Origin: Amaricoccus sp047275745
GTDB taxonomy: Bacteria; Pseudomonadota; Alphaproteobacteria; Rhodobacterales; Rhodobacteraceae
Reading direction: 5' to 3'
DNA: 64,000 nucleotides
Assembly: GCF_047275745.1 (NCBI RefSeq)
Contig: NZ_JBKQWU010000009.1
Location: 1-64,000 of the forward strand
Shown here one piece after another: positions 1 through 7,908 of this stretch. The translations under genes and the position numbers were made by a program. Numbering within the stretch: the stretch's first letter is position 1; every line of letters starts with the position of its first letter. A model generated the notes under the pieces. That model was not told the DNA's origin. It was given only the letters and a program-made list of their open reading frames with translations, and ran no database searches.

Positions 1-169
1 CCCTGTCCCTCCTGCGTTCAATGCAGAAGGGAAATAGGTGGCCGGATTTTACTCCGCCCGCGGCCGGACTATCCCGCCGCTACCGTGGCCGGTTTTTGCA
101 CCGCCGCTCTCACATAATCTGACATGGCAGCACCGTTATCTGTTTGGCGACAGACGGATACCTCATCCG

Positions 170-319
170 TCAACGGTGTTGCACTTCACGATGGAACTCA
201 CCGATCGCATCCGGATCCGTCCGGACCTTGGCCGCGCGTATGACCACGCCATCCTCGCGGCACACGCGGATCGCCGTCTCATCCTTGGAGACGTCCAGCC
301 CCACAAAGCATCGTTCCAT
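170..319 (-). pseudogene. IS110-type transposase, N-terminal relic (49 codons)
   Basis: Reading the minus strand from an ATG at 319 gives a 49-residue peptide starting MERCFVGLDVSKDETAIRVC and ending in a stop at 170. The FVGLDVSK start followed by an alternating basic/acidic stretch is the usual beginning of IS110/IS1111 transposases, where the Asp is the first acidic residue of the RuvC-like DEDD domain. A good ribosome site (GGAGGG) lies just before the ATG. Full proteins of this family are about 300-400 residues, so over 85% is missing and the stop is premature. It sits directly downstream of the integrase fragment on the same strand, so an insertion here may have cut that gene. The identification rests on the N-terminal motif only. 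Confidence 0.6.
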
Positions 320-371
320 GTCGCCCTCCTGTTCGATCGTGGTCTATGTGACCGCCAGAGAGCGCGGGGGA

Positions 372-896
372 TCAATTACTCCGAGTGATGTAGCCCTTCG
401 CCTCCGCATAGCGGAACAGCCCGTTCATGTAGGTGCATTCGCGAAGGAGGGTGTTGTTGGACGCGCGCCGCTTCAAGAAGGTTGAACGGCGATGCAGCCA
501 GAAATCGGTCAGTCGCGCTTCGTTGATCCGGTCAATCGGGTCTTTTGCGAAGAACGGCACGGAGTAGCGGTTGACGGTGTCGGTGATGCCGCGCCGCTTT
601 TCGTAGAGGATCCATTCCTCGTAGACGGCGTTGTAGGTCGGGGATGACTTGAGCGTGCCGCCTTGCTTCACGTGGTGATATAGCTCGTCGTAGAGAGAGA
701 CGGCGAAGGCGGTCGCCTCATGGAGTCGGTTCGTTTTGGTCGTCTTGATGACGAAGCCGGTCGAATTCGGAACCTTGATACGAGCTTGGTAGGTTCCTTT
801 AGCGCCTCGTGGGTAGAGAAGAATGCGACCGTCCCCACGAGGGTCTATCGTCTGTGCTGTGAACTTGCTCACAGTTTCTGGCATGGCATGTTCCAT
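372..896 (-). pseudogene. Tyrosine recombinase (phage/island integrase), N-terminal fragment
   Basis: A 174-residue product. Residues about 15-55 look like an arm-type DNA-binding region, and about 65-170 resemble the SAM-like core-binding domain of integrases (TDTVNRY...DPIDRINEARLTDFW...MNGLFRYAEAKGYI). The frame ends where the catalytic domain (Arg-His-Arg-Tyr) should start, so the enzyme cannot be active. Integrases of this type are usually 330-420 residues. Base composition is clearly more AT-rich than the neighbouring core genes. It lies about 150 bp from a tRNA gene broken in its anticodon loop, the classic place for the integrase of a tRNA-targeting element. An IS110-type relic begins about 50 bp past its stop. 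An internal Met (residue 5) is an alternative start. Confidence 0.65.
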
Positions 897-988
897 GACT
901 GTTCCATGGTGCCACTATATCAGGTTGTAGCAGATTTGTAACAGGTGGTTTTGGGTAGTTAACGGGATCAGAGTCCACTCAAGCAGTT

Positions 989-1007
989 GATTTTATTTGA
1001 TAAAATC
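989..1007. repeat. AT-rich inverted repeat beside the att junction
   Basis: The 8-base arms GATTTTAT and ATAAAATC are separated by TTG. The site lies between the integrase fragment and the broken tRNA, where arm-type integrase sites or an integrase promoter would be expected. It could also act as a weak terminator. Function is inferred from position only. Confidence 0.4.
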
Positions 1008-1043
1008 GACATCCTAAGGAGGAATTTATGATAAGTCTGTATT

Positions 1044-1081
1044 TTAGGAGGCGGTTGCTCTATCCGCTGAGCTACGGGACC
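1044..1081 (-). tRNA. tRNA-Arg(CCU), 5' half only; likely attachment-site junction
   Basis: On the minus strand the sequence begins GGTCCCG (acceptor), then TA, a D-arm with GCTC paired to GAGC around AGCGGATA, an A, the 5' anticodon strand ACCGC and the loop CTCCTAA. The anticodon is CCT (Arg, codon AGG). The expected 3' strand GCGGT, variable loop and T-arm do not follow; AT-rich sequence begins immediately (AATACAGACT). The break therefore falls exactly at the end of the anticodon loop, a known crossover site for tyrosine recombinases that use tRNA genes. The 3' half is not within the window. Whether another intact copy exists cannot be seen. Confidence 0.75.
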
Positions 1082-1152
1082 GTCGGGGATGGTCGTAGCC
1101 GCTCGCGCCGCGCGGGTCAATCGTGGGCGGCGCGGGGGAAACGGGGCCGCAT

Positions 1153-1199
1153 GGTGGGCGAATCGCCCACCCTACGTAGGGTGGGTGCTCGCACCCACC
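1153..1199. repeat. Pair of GC-rich hairpins with a central palindrome (REP-like)
   Basis: Two perfect stems lie back to back: GGTGGGCGA/TCGCCCACC (1153-1161 with 1163-1171) and GGTGGGTGC/GCACCCACC (1180-1188 with 1191-1199). They are joined through a perfect 12-base palindrome, CCCTACGTAGGG (1170-1181). This layout is typical of repetitive extragenic palindromes. It lies between the tRNA half and the end of lipA, so it could also help end lipA transcription, though no T-run follows. Only one copy is in the window. Confidence 0.6.
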
Positions 1200-1241
1200 G
1201 TTACGCGCACCGCGACGCACCCATCGCGACCCGCCCGACCG

Positions 1242-2198
1242 TCACGCTTCGCCCAGCTTCGCGAGGCGGGCGGCGCGCAGGCGGGCGAAATCGTCGCCGG
1301 CGTGGTAGCTTGAGCGCGTGAGCGGCGTCGCCGAGACCATGAGGAAGCCCTTGCCGAAGGCGGCCTTCTCGTAATTGGCGAATTCCTCCGGCGTCACGAA
1401 GCGGTTCACCGCGTGGTGCTTCGGCGTCGGCTGCAGGTACTGGCCGATGGTCAGGAAATCCACGTCCGCGGCGCGCATGTCATCCATCACCTGCGTCACC
1501 GCCTGCCGGTCCTCGCCGAGGCCGACCATGATGCCCGATTTGGTGAACATCGAAGGATCGAGTTCCTTCACCCGCTGCAGGAGCCGGAGCGAGTGGAAAT
1601 ACCGCGCGCCGGGCCGGACTTCGGGGTAAAGACCGGGCACGGTTTCGAGGTTGTGGTTGAACACGTCCGGCTTGGCCGCGACGACGATTTCCAGCGCGTC
1701 CGGGCCGCATTTCAGGAAATCGGGCGTCAGCACCTCGATCGTGGTCGCCGGGTTCTTGCGCCGCACCGCGCGGATCGTCTGGGCGATATGCTCGGCGCCG
1801 CCATCGTCGAGGTCGTCGCGGTCGACGCTGGTGATAACGACATGGTTGAGGCCGAGCTTCTCGACCGCGACCGCGACGCGCACCGGCTCGAACACGTCGA
1901 GCGCGTCCGGGCGACCGGTCGCGATGTTGCAGAAGGTGCAGCCCCGCGTGCAGATATCGCCCATGATCATCATGGTGGCGTGGCCCTGCGACCAGCATTC
2001 GCCGACATTCGGGCAGCCCGCCTCCTCGCAGACCGTCACGAGGCGGTTCTCGCGCATGATGTCGCGGGTCTTGCGATAGCCCTCGGAGGTCGGGGCCTTG
2101 ACGCGGATCCAGTCCGGCTTGCGCAGGATCGGCGTGTCGGCGCGGTGCGCCTTCTCCGGATGCCGTTGCGCGCGGTCCTTGATGTCGCGGCTGCTCAT
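1242..2198 (-). CDS. lipA: Lipoyl synthase
   Basis: Radical SAM enzyme that inserts two sulfurs into octanoyl groups on the lipoyl domains of 2-oxoacid dehydrogenases and GcvH, in the cytoplasm. The N-terminal cluster motif CEEAGCPNVGECW holds the auxiliary [4Fe-4S] cysteines, and CTRGCTFC (CX3CX2C) binds the SAM cluster; the C-terminal RSSYHA motif supplies the conserved serine. I chose the ATG at 2198 (MSSRDIKDRAQRHPEK), which has a GGGGGAG ribosome site, giving 318 residues, the normal family length. An upstream in-frame Met would add 17 low-complexity residues. The neighbours are unrelated: psuG diverges from it, and the mobile-element remnant lies downstream. Confidence 0.95.
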   Translation of the reverse strand: MSSRDIKDRAQRHPEKAHRADTPILRKPDWIRVKAPTSEGYRKTRDIMRENRLVTVCEEAGCPNVGECWSQGHATMMIMGDICTRGCTFCNIATGRPDALDVFEPVRVAVAVEKLGLNHVVITSVDRDDLDDGGAEHIAQTIRAVRRKNPATTIEVLTPDFLKCGPDALEIVVAAKPDVFNHNLETVPGLYPEVRPGARYFHSLRLLQRVKELDPSMFTKSGIMVGLGEDRQAVTQVMDDMRAADVDFLTIGQYLQPTPKHHAVNRFVTPEEFANYEKAAFGKGFLMVSATPLTRSSYHAGDDFARLRAARLAKLGEA

Positions 2199-2451
2199 TC
2201 GTCTCCCCCGGGCCGATGTCTTCCCGCCCCGAGGGCGGGATGTGCTCACCGCCCTCCGGGCGGCGCCGCCACAACATAAGGGAGGCGCGCGGGAATGTCA
2301 GCGGGAAAACCGCTTGTGATCACAAGGCCGGCCGCGGGTCCCCGCCGCGCCCGCGGCCTTGCGCCGCCCGTGGCGTCATGCGCTAGAAAGGGGCGATGGC
2401 AGGGCAGGAGGAAACGATGGCAACGGCGGGCGGCGGGCGGGAGCGGGCGCG

Positions 2452-3381
2452 GTGACGCCGCCCGAGACGATTCCGGTCGAGCGGAGCACCGAGGTCGCCG
2501 AGGCGATGGCCGATGGCCGTCCGGTGGTGGCGCTCGAATCGACCATCATCACCCATGGGATGCCCTATCCGCGCAACGTCGAGACCGCGCGCGCCGTCGA
2601 GGCAGAGGTCCGCGCGGGCGGCGCGGTGCCGGCGACCATCGCGGTCGTGGATGGTGAACTTCGCGCCGGGCTCTCGGCCGAGGAGATCGAGCGGCTGGGG
2701 CGGTCACAGGGCATCATCAAGGCGACACGGCGGGATCTGGCGCCGATCATCGTCCGGCGCGGGACGGCCGGCACCACGGTCGCGGCGACGATGGCGATCG
2801 CCGCCATGGCGGGCATCCCGGTCTTCGCCACCGGCGGGATCGGTGGCGTGCATCGCGGGGCGGAGCGGACGTTCGACATTTCCGCCGACCTGACCGAACT
2901 CGCCGAGACGCCGGTCACGGTCGTCTGCGCCGGCGCGAAATCGATCCTCGATATTGCGAAGACGCTCGAGGTTCTGGAGACCCGGGGCGTGCCGGTGCTG
3001 GGTTACCGCACGCGGAGCTTCCCGGCCTTCTACGCGCGCGACAGCGGCGCGCCGCTCGATTTCTCCTGCGAGACGCCCGACGAGGTGGCGGAGGTGGTGG
3101 CGGTGCATCGGGCACTGGGCTTTCGGAGCGGGGTTCTGGTCGCCAATCCGATCCCGGCGCCGGACGCGCTCGACGCCGCCACGCTCGATCGGCGGATCGC
3201 GGCCGCGCTCAAGGATGCCGAGGCGGCAGGTGTGACGGGCAAGGCGGTGACGCCCTATCTGCTCGGCCGCGTGATGGACCTGACCGAGGGGCGGAGTCTC
3301 GATGCCAATATCGCCCTCATCCTCGACAACGCCGCGCTCGCGGCGCGGATCGCCAGGGCGCTCGCCGCGCGCGAAGGTTGA
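2452..3381 (+). CDS. psuG: Pseudouridine-5'-phosphate glycosidase
   Basis: Cleaves pseudouridine 5'-phosphate to uracil and ribose 5-phosphate, letting the cell recycle pseudouridine from RNA turnover. Visible family blocks are VALESTIITHGMPYP (with the catalytic Glu), the Lys-containing IIKATRRDL, TVAATM, FATGGIGGVHRGAE and the C-terminal KAVTPYLL and SLDANIALI. The GTG start at 2452 (VTPPETIPVERS) gives 309 residues, close to the E. coli protein; a longer reading from 2359 adds 31 Gly/Arg/Ala-rich residues that look non-coding. No psuK kinase or nucleoside transporter is adjacent, so the substrate supply is unclear. Confidence 0.9.
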   Translation: MTPPETIPVERSTEVAEAMADGRPVVALESTIITHGMPYPRNVETARAVEAEVRAGGAVPATIAVVDGELRAGLSAEEIERLGRSQGIIKATRRDLAPIIVRRGTAGTTVAATMAIAAMAGIPVFATGGIGGVHRGAERTFDISADLTELAETPVTVVCAGAKSILDIAKTLEVLETRGVPVLGYRTRSFPAFYARDSGAPLDFSCETPDEVAEVVAVHRALGFRSGVLVANPIPAPDALDAATLDRRIAAALKDAEAAGVTGKAVTPYLLGRVMDLTEGRSLDANIALILDNAALAARIARALAAREG

Positions 3382-3396
3382 AGACGGCGGCGCGGC

Positions 3397-4053
3397 TCAG
3401 CTGACCCGTCCGCCCATCGCGCCGACGGTCCAGCGTGTCGCCTCGCGCAGCATTCCGGTCATCGCGGCGTTGAAGGCATTCGCCACCGCGAGCGGCTCGG
3501 TCGAGGCGAGAGGCACCCGCGCCTCCAGCATGCGTGAGCCGACGAGCCCGCGATCCGCGTCGCGCACCAGCGTCAGCGCGAGGCGCGCGACGACATGGCC
3601 GCCCTCTCCGCCAGGTTCCAGCTCGGCCTGGAACGCCTGGATATCGGTGAGCAGCACGAAATCCGGAGTCGGTCCCGCGCCTTCGCCACCGACATAGCCG
3701 ACAGCGCCCGAATTCGCGATCGCGCGGATCAGCAGCGTCTGGATCTGGCGGGGCGCCGCGTCGGCCCAGCGGCTGTTCGGCAGATAGGCGACCTGCAGGG
3801 CGTTCGGCTTGATCACCATCCGGTCCGAATTGAAGGCGCCGAGCGCGGTCGGCGGCGCCACGAGCAGCACGCGCCGCGAGGTCGGCACGCCGCGCACGGG
3901 CGTCCCGGCGGCGACGCCGAGATCGTAGGTCGGCAGCGGCGCCGAGGCGGAGTCGAGCGTCGAGATCGCCGCGCAGCCGCCGAGCAGCGCCAGCGAAAGG
4001 ACGGCGCCGAGGGTCCGGACACGGCAGGCGCGGGCGAAACGGCGAGGGGTCAA
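3397..4053 (-). CDS. ABC-transport auxiliary lipoprotein (PqiC-like)
   Basis: A 218-residue lipoprotein. A basic start and hydrophobic segment lead to the lipobox LLGGC, with Cys27 as the lipidated residue. The body (PTYDLG near residue 42, RRVLLVAPP near 60, then YLPNSRWADAAPRQIQ near 90-105) matches the ABC-type auxiliary component domain found in PqiC and similar outer-membrane partners of MCE transporters. The start is TTG at 4053, overlapping the mlaD stop by 4 bases (TTGA), so translation is coupled. It probably anchors the distal end of the MCE tunnel at the outer membrane. This last point is inferred from family and position. Confidence 0.8.
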   Translation of the reverse strand: MTPRRFARACRVRTLGAVLSLALLGGCAAISTLDSASAPLPTYDLGVAAGTPVRGVPTSRRVLLVAPPTALGAFNSDRMVIKPNALQVAYLPNSRWADAAPRQIQTLLIRAIANSGAVGYVGGEGAGPTPDFVLLTDIQAFQAELEPGGEGGHVVARLALTLVRDADRGLVGSRMLEARVPLASTEPLAVANAFNAAMTGMLREATRWTVGAMGGRVS

Positions 4054-5702
4054 TTCCTGTACTCCGGGAGCGAGGTGCCAAGGAGGAAGCGGGTCGGATC
4101 GCGCTGGATCTGGTTGGTCAGCCGTTCGAGGGAGGCGACCAGCCCGCGCGCCTCGCTTGCGAAGGCGTCGATGTTCGGCAGCGCGCGCTGGGCGAAGGTG
4201 TTGACGGAGGGTCCCGCGGTCGCGACCACGTCGCCGATCTCTGCCACGACGCGGTCGGCCCGTTCGAGCGTGGCGCGGAGCTGGGCCGTGATCGCGGGCA
4301 GGCTCTCCGCGACCGTGGCCGCCGAGGCCGTGAGCCGCGTGGCGGACTCGCGCAGATCGCTCGCCAGCGGCGCGAGATCGCTCTGGAGCAGCGCGTTCGC
4401 GGAACCGAGCGCGGTATCGGCGGCGGCCAGCGTGCCGCGCGCGTCCCCCGCCAGCGTGTCGATCCTGCCGAGCGTGCGGCTCGCATCGGCGAAGACCCGC
4501 GCCCCGGTCCCGAAGGCGAGCGTCGCGTTGCCGATGAGCGGGGCGAGGTCGCGGGTCGTGTTCTGGAGGTCGGCGGTGATCCGGTCCATGGCGGCGTTCG
4601 CCGTCTCGGTGGCCTTGGTGACATTTGCAAGCGCGCGCGTCACATCGGCGGCGAGCATCCCGTTGATCGTGTCGAGCGCCTGGTTCGCGGCCCGGGCGGC
4701 GCCGCGCGTGTCGGTCACGAGCCCCGTCGCGTCGCCGTCCACCAGCGTCCGGACGCTCCGCGCCGTATCGGTGGCCGCGACGAGGGCCTGATCGAGCGTC
4801 CGGATCGTCGCTTCGAGCTCCGAGAGCCGCGCGCCGGCCGCTTCCGCGACCCCGCCGACCGCCCGCAACTGGGGTAGCCCCTCAGCCCGCAGCGCGGTGA
4901 CGGTCTCGTCGAGGTTGCCGATGAGGGCCTGCGTCCGCGCGACGAGCCCGGGCACATCCTCGCGGATCACGCTGTTCGCCCCGTCGAGCGTGGTGTCCGC
5001 GGTGCCAAGCGCCGTCGTCGCCGCCTCCAGCATGGTGACGAGCGAGGGGCTGATCCGGCTCAGCTCGGCGGTGAAATCGCCGAGATTCTCCGTCGCCTGC
5101 GAGACCGTCCCCGTCATCCCCGAGACCTCCGCCAGCGCGGTGTCGAGCGAGGCGCTGGCCCGGTCGAGGTTTCCAAGGATCGCGGTCACATGCGCGACGT
5201 TCTCGTCGGTCAGCAGATCCCGCAGACGGTTCATGAGCACGGCCGACTGGCTGAGCAGGTCCGGCGCGGATTGCGTCAGCGTGTCGATGATCGAGGGCCG
5301 CGCGGTGATGACCGGCACCGGCCCGCCGTTGGTCTCGAGCAGATCGGCCCGCGGGCTGCCGCCCGTCATCTCGATGAAGGAGAGGCCGGTGACACCCTGC
5401 GGGCGCAGCTGCACCTCGGTATCGGCCTTGACCGGGGTTTCCGCGCTGACCTGGACGCGGACGATGACCTGGGCCGGGTTCTCGTCATAGAGGTCGATCG
5501 CGGTCGCCTGGCCGACTGAGACGCCGTTGAAGAACACGTCGCCGCCGACCGGGAGCCCGGCGACATTGTCGAAGAGGATGTCATAGAGGTCGTACTGGCG
5601 GTCGAGCTCCAGATTGGCGAGCCAGATCAGGAAGCCGAGCAGGGCGCCGATGCCCGCGAGCGTGAAGGCTCCGATCAGCACGAAATGGGCGCGGGTTTCC
5701 AT
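4050..5702 (-). CDS. mlaD: MCE-domain lipid transporter subunit with long C-terminal extension
   Basis: 550 residues from the ATG at 5702 (METRAHFVLIG), which has a strong GGAGGGAG ribosome site; the open frame extends 53 residues further upstream but those are out-of-frame copies of the mlaF tail repeat. One membrane helix (about 7-27) is followed by a single MCE domain (about 38-115, VAGLPVGGDVFFNGVSVGQ, LRPQGVTGLSFIEM). The remaining 430 residues are Ala/Thr/Leu-rich with heptad-like spacing and almost no Cys or Trp, likely long helices or a coiled-coil tunnel as in larger MCE proteins. E. coli MlaD is only about 180 residues, so this is nearer the long YebT/PqiB or Mce style. It sits in the periplasm, anchored in the inner membrane. 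Confidence 0.85.
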   Translation of the reverse strand: METRAHFVLIGAFTLAGIGALLGFLIWLANLELDRQYDLYDILFDNVAGLPVGGDVFFNGVSVGQATAIDLYDENPAQVIVRVQVSAETPVKADTEVQLRPQGVTGLSFIEMTGGSPRADLLETNGGPVPVITARPSIIDTLTQSAPDLLSQSAVLMNRLRDLLTDENVAHVTAILGNLDRASASLDTALAEVSGMTGTVSQATENLGDFTAELSRISPSLVTMLEAATTALGTADTTLDGANSVIREDVPGLVARTQALIGNLDETVTALRAEGLPQLRAVGGVAEAAGARLSELEATIRTLDQALVAATDTARSVRTLVDGDATGLVTDTRGAARAANQALDTINGMLAADVTRALANVTKATETANAAMDRITADLQNTTRDLAPLIGNATLAFGTGARVFADASRTLGRIDTLAGDARGTLAAADTALGSANALLQSDLAPLASDLRESATRLTASAATVAESLPAITAQLRATLERADRVVAEIGDVVATAGPSVNTFAQRALPNIDAFASEARGLVASLERLTNQIQRDPTRFLLGTSLPEYRN

Positions 5703-5713
5703 GCTCCCTCCCC

Positions 5714-6604
5714 TCAGTCCGAGGCCATCGGCCCGGGGGCCATCAATCCGGGAGCCATCAATCCGGGGGCCATCAGCCCGGCAGCAGCCAGCCCGGAAGC
5801 CGCCAGCCCGGGGGCCATCGCGGCCCGCGCGCGCGGCCCGTGAAAGTACTCGCGCACCCATGGGTGTTCGACGGTCAGCATCTCGGCCATGGTCCCGGTC
5901 ACCAGCACCTTCCTCTCCGCCAGCACGGCCACGCGGTCGCAGACGGCATGCAGGCTGTCGAGGTCATGGGTGACGAGAAATACCGTGAGCCCGAGCGCGC
6001 GGCGCAACTCGCGGATGAGCTGGTCGAAGGCCGCGGCGCCGATCGGGTCGAGCCCGGCCGTCGGCTCGTCGAGAAAGACGATCTCGGGGTCGAGCGCCAG
6101 CGCCCGGGCGAGGCCCGCGCGTTTCTTCATGCCGCCGGAGAGTTCCGACGGATATTTGTCGTTCGCATTCGCCGGCAGCCCCGCGAGGCTCACCTTCAGC
6201 TCGGCGAGCGCCCGGCGGGTGCGGGGATCGAGATCGGTATGGCCGCGCATCGGCACCTCGACATTTTCCGCGACGGTCAGCGCCGAGAAGAGCGCGCCCT
6301 CCTGGAACATGACGCCCCAGCGGCGCTCGACATCGCGGCGCCGGGCCTCGCCCGCGCTCAGCATATCCGTCCCGAAGACCCGGATCGACCCGCTCGCGGG
6401 CCGGTTCAGCCCGACGATCTCGCGCAGGAGCACGGATTTCCCGGTGCCCGAGCCGCCGACGACGCCGAGCACCTCGCCGCGATAAACATCGAGGTTCAGC
6501 CCGTCATGAACCGTATGGGTGCCGAAGCGGGTGACGAGATCGCGGACCTCGATCACCGCCTCGCGGCCAATGGCGCCGGGCGCCCGATCCGCGCCGCCGT
6601 TCAC
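5714..6604 (-). CDS. mlaF: MCE/Mla ABC transporter ATPase with repeated C-terminal tail
   Basis: ATPase of the inner-membrane lipid transporter. Walker A is GGSGTGKS (about residues 50-57), the Q-loop region VMFQEGALF, signature LSGGM, Walker B VFLDEPTAGLDP and switch His VTHD, all intact. The GTG start at 6604 overlaps the mlaE stop (GTGA). The usual MlaF ends near residue 260; here about 30 extra residues follow, made of near-identical five-residue units (GLMAP / GLAAS / GLAAA). The matching DNA is a 15-base tandem repeat that ends just before the mlaD ribosome site. The tail is unlikely to be catalytic. Confidence 0.9.
   Translation of the reverse strand: MNGGADRAPGAIGREAVIEVRDLVTRFGTHTVHDGLNLDVYRGEVLGVVGGSGTGKSVLLREIVGLNRPASGSIRVFGTDMLSAGEARRRDVERRWGVMFQEGALFSALTVAENVEVPMRGHTDLDPRTRRALAELKVSLAGLPANANDKYPSELSGGMKKRAGLARALALDPEIVFLDEPTAGLDPIGAAAFDQLIRELRRALGLTVFLVTHDLDSLHAVCDRVAVLAERKVLVTGTMAEMLTVEHPWVREYFHGPRARAAMAPGLAASGLAAAGLMAPGLMAPGLMAPGPMASD
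5723..5812. repeat. 15-bp tandem repeat, six units, encoding the mlaF tail
   Basis: Six consecutive 15-base units of the form GGCCATCAATCCGGG, with drift between units (strongest identity 5723-5767). The length is a multiple of three, so copy-number change would lengthen or shorten the MlaF tail by five residues without shifting frame. Confidence 0.85.
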
Positions 6605-7746
6605 ACGCCCACCAGTGCGAAGAAGACGGAGAAGAGCGCGTCGGCGGCGATCACGGTGAAGATCGCGGCGACGACCGCCTGCGACGTGTTCCTGCCGAGC
6701 GACTCGGCATTGCCCGCGACGGTCATGCCCTTGTAGCAGCCGATGACCGCGACGATCACCGCGAAGACCGGCGCCTTGCTGAGCCCGACGACGTAGTGCC
6801 AGACGCTGACCTCGCCGTGCAGCCGGGTCATGAACATGAGTGGCGAGATGTCGAGCTGGAGCCAGGCCATCAGGAGGCCGCCCACGAGCCCCATGGCATC
6901 GGCGATGAAGCCGAGGATCGGCATCATGATCACGAGCGCGAGAACGCGGGGCACGACCAGCACCTCGATCGGATCGAGGCCGAGCGTGCGCATCGCGTCG
7001 ATCTCCTCGCGCATCCGCATCGACCCGATCGCCGCCGTGAAGGCGGAGCCGGAACGCCCCGCGACGATGATCGCGGTCAGGAGGATGCCAAGCTCGCGCA
7101 GGACCGAGATCGCGATCAGATCGACGATGAAGATCCCGGCGCCGAACTGCTTCAGCTGCTCGGCGCCCTGGAAGGCGAGCACGACGCCGATCAGGAAGGA
7201 CATGAGGGCGACGATTGGCACCGCGTCGGCGCCGACCGCGCGCATGTGAAAGACGGTCGAGGTCCAGCGCAATCGCCAGGGCCGGATCGCGAGCGCGGCG
7301 AAGCGCGCGAGCGTGCGTCCGAGAAAGCCGAGCATGTCGAGCCCGCCCGAGGCGCTCGACGCGGTCAACCGGCCGAGGTCGGCAACCCAGTCGACAAAGC
7401 CGCGTGGCGCCGGGATCTCCGGTTCCTTCGCGGGGATCGCCTCGCGCACGGTGGCGATCAGCGAGGATTGTACCGGGCTCGCATTCTCGATCGCGACGGA
7501 GAGGCCCTCGGCCTCGAGCCTGCCGGTCAGGTCGACGAGAAGCCAGGCGCCCGCGGTGTCGAGTTGGTCCACCTGCGAGAGGTCGATCCGGATCGGCCCG
7601 CGCGCCCGGAATTCCCCCCGGAGCTCCGCCAGGAGTCCCGCGAGCGCGCGCTGGGCGGCCGAGAGCGTCGCGACCACGAGCTGGCCGGAGACGGCCACGC
7701 GCACAGCCGCGTCCGTCCGTTCGATTTCGACGCGCGCCTCCGCCAT
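6601..7746 (-). CDS. mlaE: MlaE-type permease with N-terminal STAS domain
   Basis: 381 residues. The first 90 or so form a STAS-like domain (IRIDLSQVDQLDTAGAWLL), the part that is a separate protein, MlaB, in E. coli. A linker and then the MlaE permease follow, with about five membrane helices and the family blocks VALMSFLIGVVLAFQGAEQL, ELGILLTAIIVAGRSGSAF, MRMREEIDAM and GNAESLGRNTSQAVV. The ATG at 7746 has a GGGAAGGGAG ribosome site; a frame extending to 9105 is just an antisense shadow of doeA. First gene of the mlaE-mlaF-mlaD-lipoprotein operon. No MlaC-like periplasmic carrier is nearby. Confidence 0.9.
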   Translation of the reverse strand: MAEARVEIERTDAAVRVAVSGQLVVATLSAAQRALAGLLAELRGEFRARGPIRIDLSQVDQLDTAGAWLLVDLTGRLEAEGLSVAIENASPVQSSLIATVREAIPAKEPEIPAPRGFVDWVADLGRLTASSASGGLDMLGFLGRTLARFAALAIRPWRLRWTSTVFHMRAVGADAVPIVALMSFLIGVVLAFQGAEQLKQFGAGIFIVDLIAISVLRELGILLTAIIVAGRSGSAFTAAIGSMRMREEIDAMRTLGLDPIEVLVVPRVLALVIMMPILGFIADAMGLVGGLLMAWLQLDISPLMFMTRLHGEVSVWHYVVGLSKAPVFAVIVAVIGCYKGMTVAGNAESLGRNTSQAVVAAIFTVIAADALFSVFFALVGV

Positions 7747-7908
7747 CGCTCCCTTCCCGTCCCCGAGGCCGAGTGAATCACGCCGCCGTCCCCGCCGCAA
7801 GACGCTGGTCGCCCGCGTTGACCTCTGGTCTCGGGCGACGGGATCGGCCAACGTGGCGTTCTGGTTGACGGTCCTGACTGGCGGTTCCGGGTGGAAGGGA
7901 GAACGCGG

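Noticed and set aside
897..1081. Group I intron in the anticodon loop of tRNA-Arg(CCU), as known in some bacteria
   Set aside because: No 3' tRNA half follows within the 150 bp before the integrase gene, or anywhere to the window start, and no intron core was recognisable. An integrase next to the break favours site-specific insertion.
1028..1321. 97-codon ORF with a strong AAGGAGG site at the element junction
   Set aside because: It reads antisense through the tRNA fragment, the double hairpin and the end of lipA. The product is Arg/Gly-rich with no family pattern, as expected for a GC-driven shadow frame.
5723..5812. Tandem array considered as a CRISPR or minisatellite locus
   Set aside because: The units are 15 bp with no spacers, and they lie in frame within mlaF; no cas genes are present.
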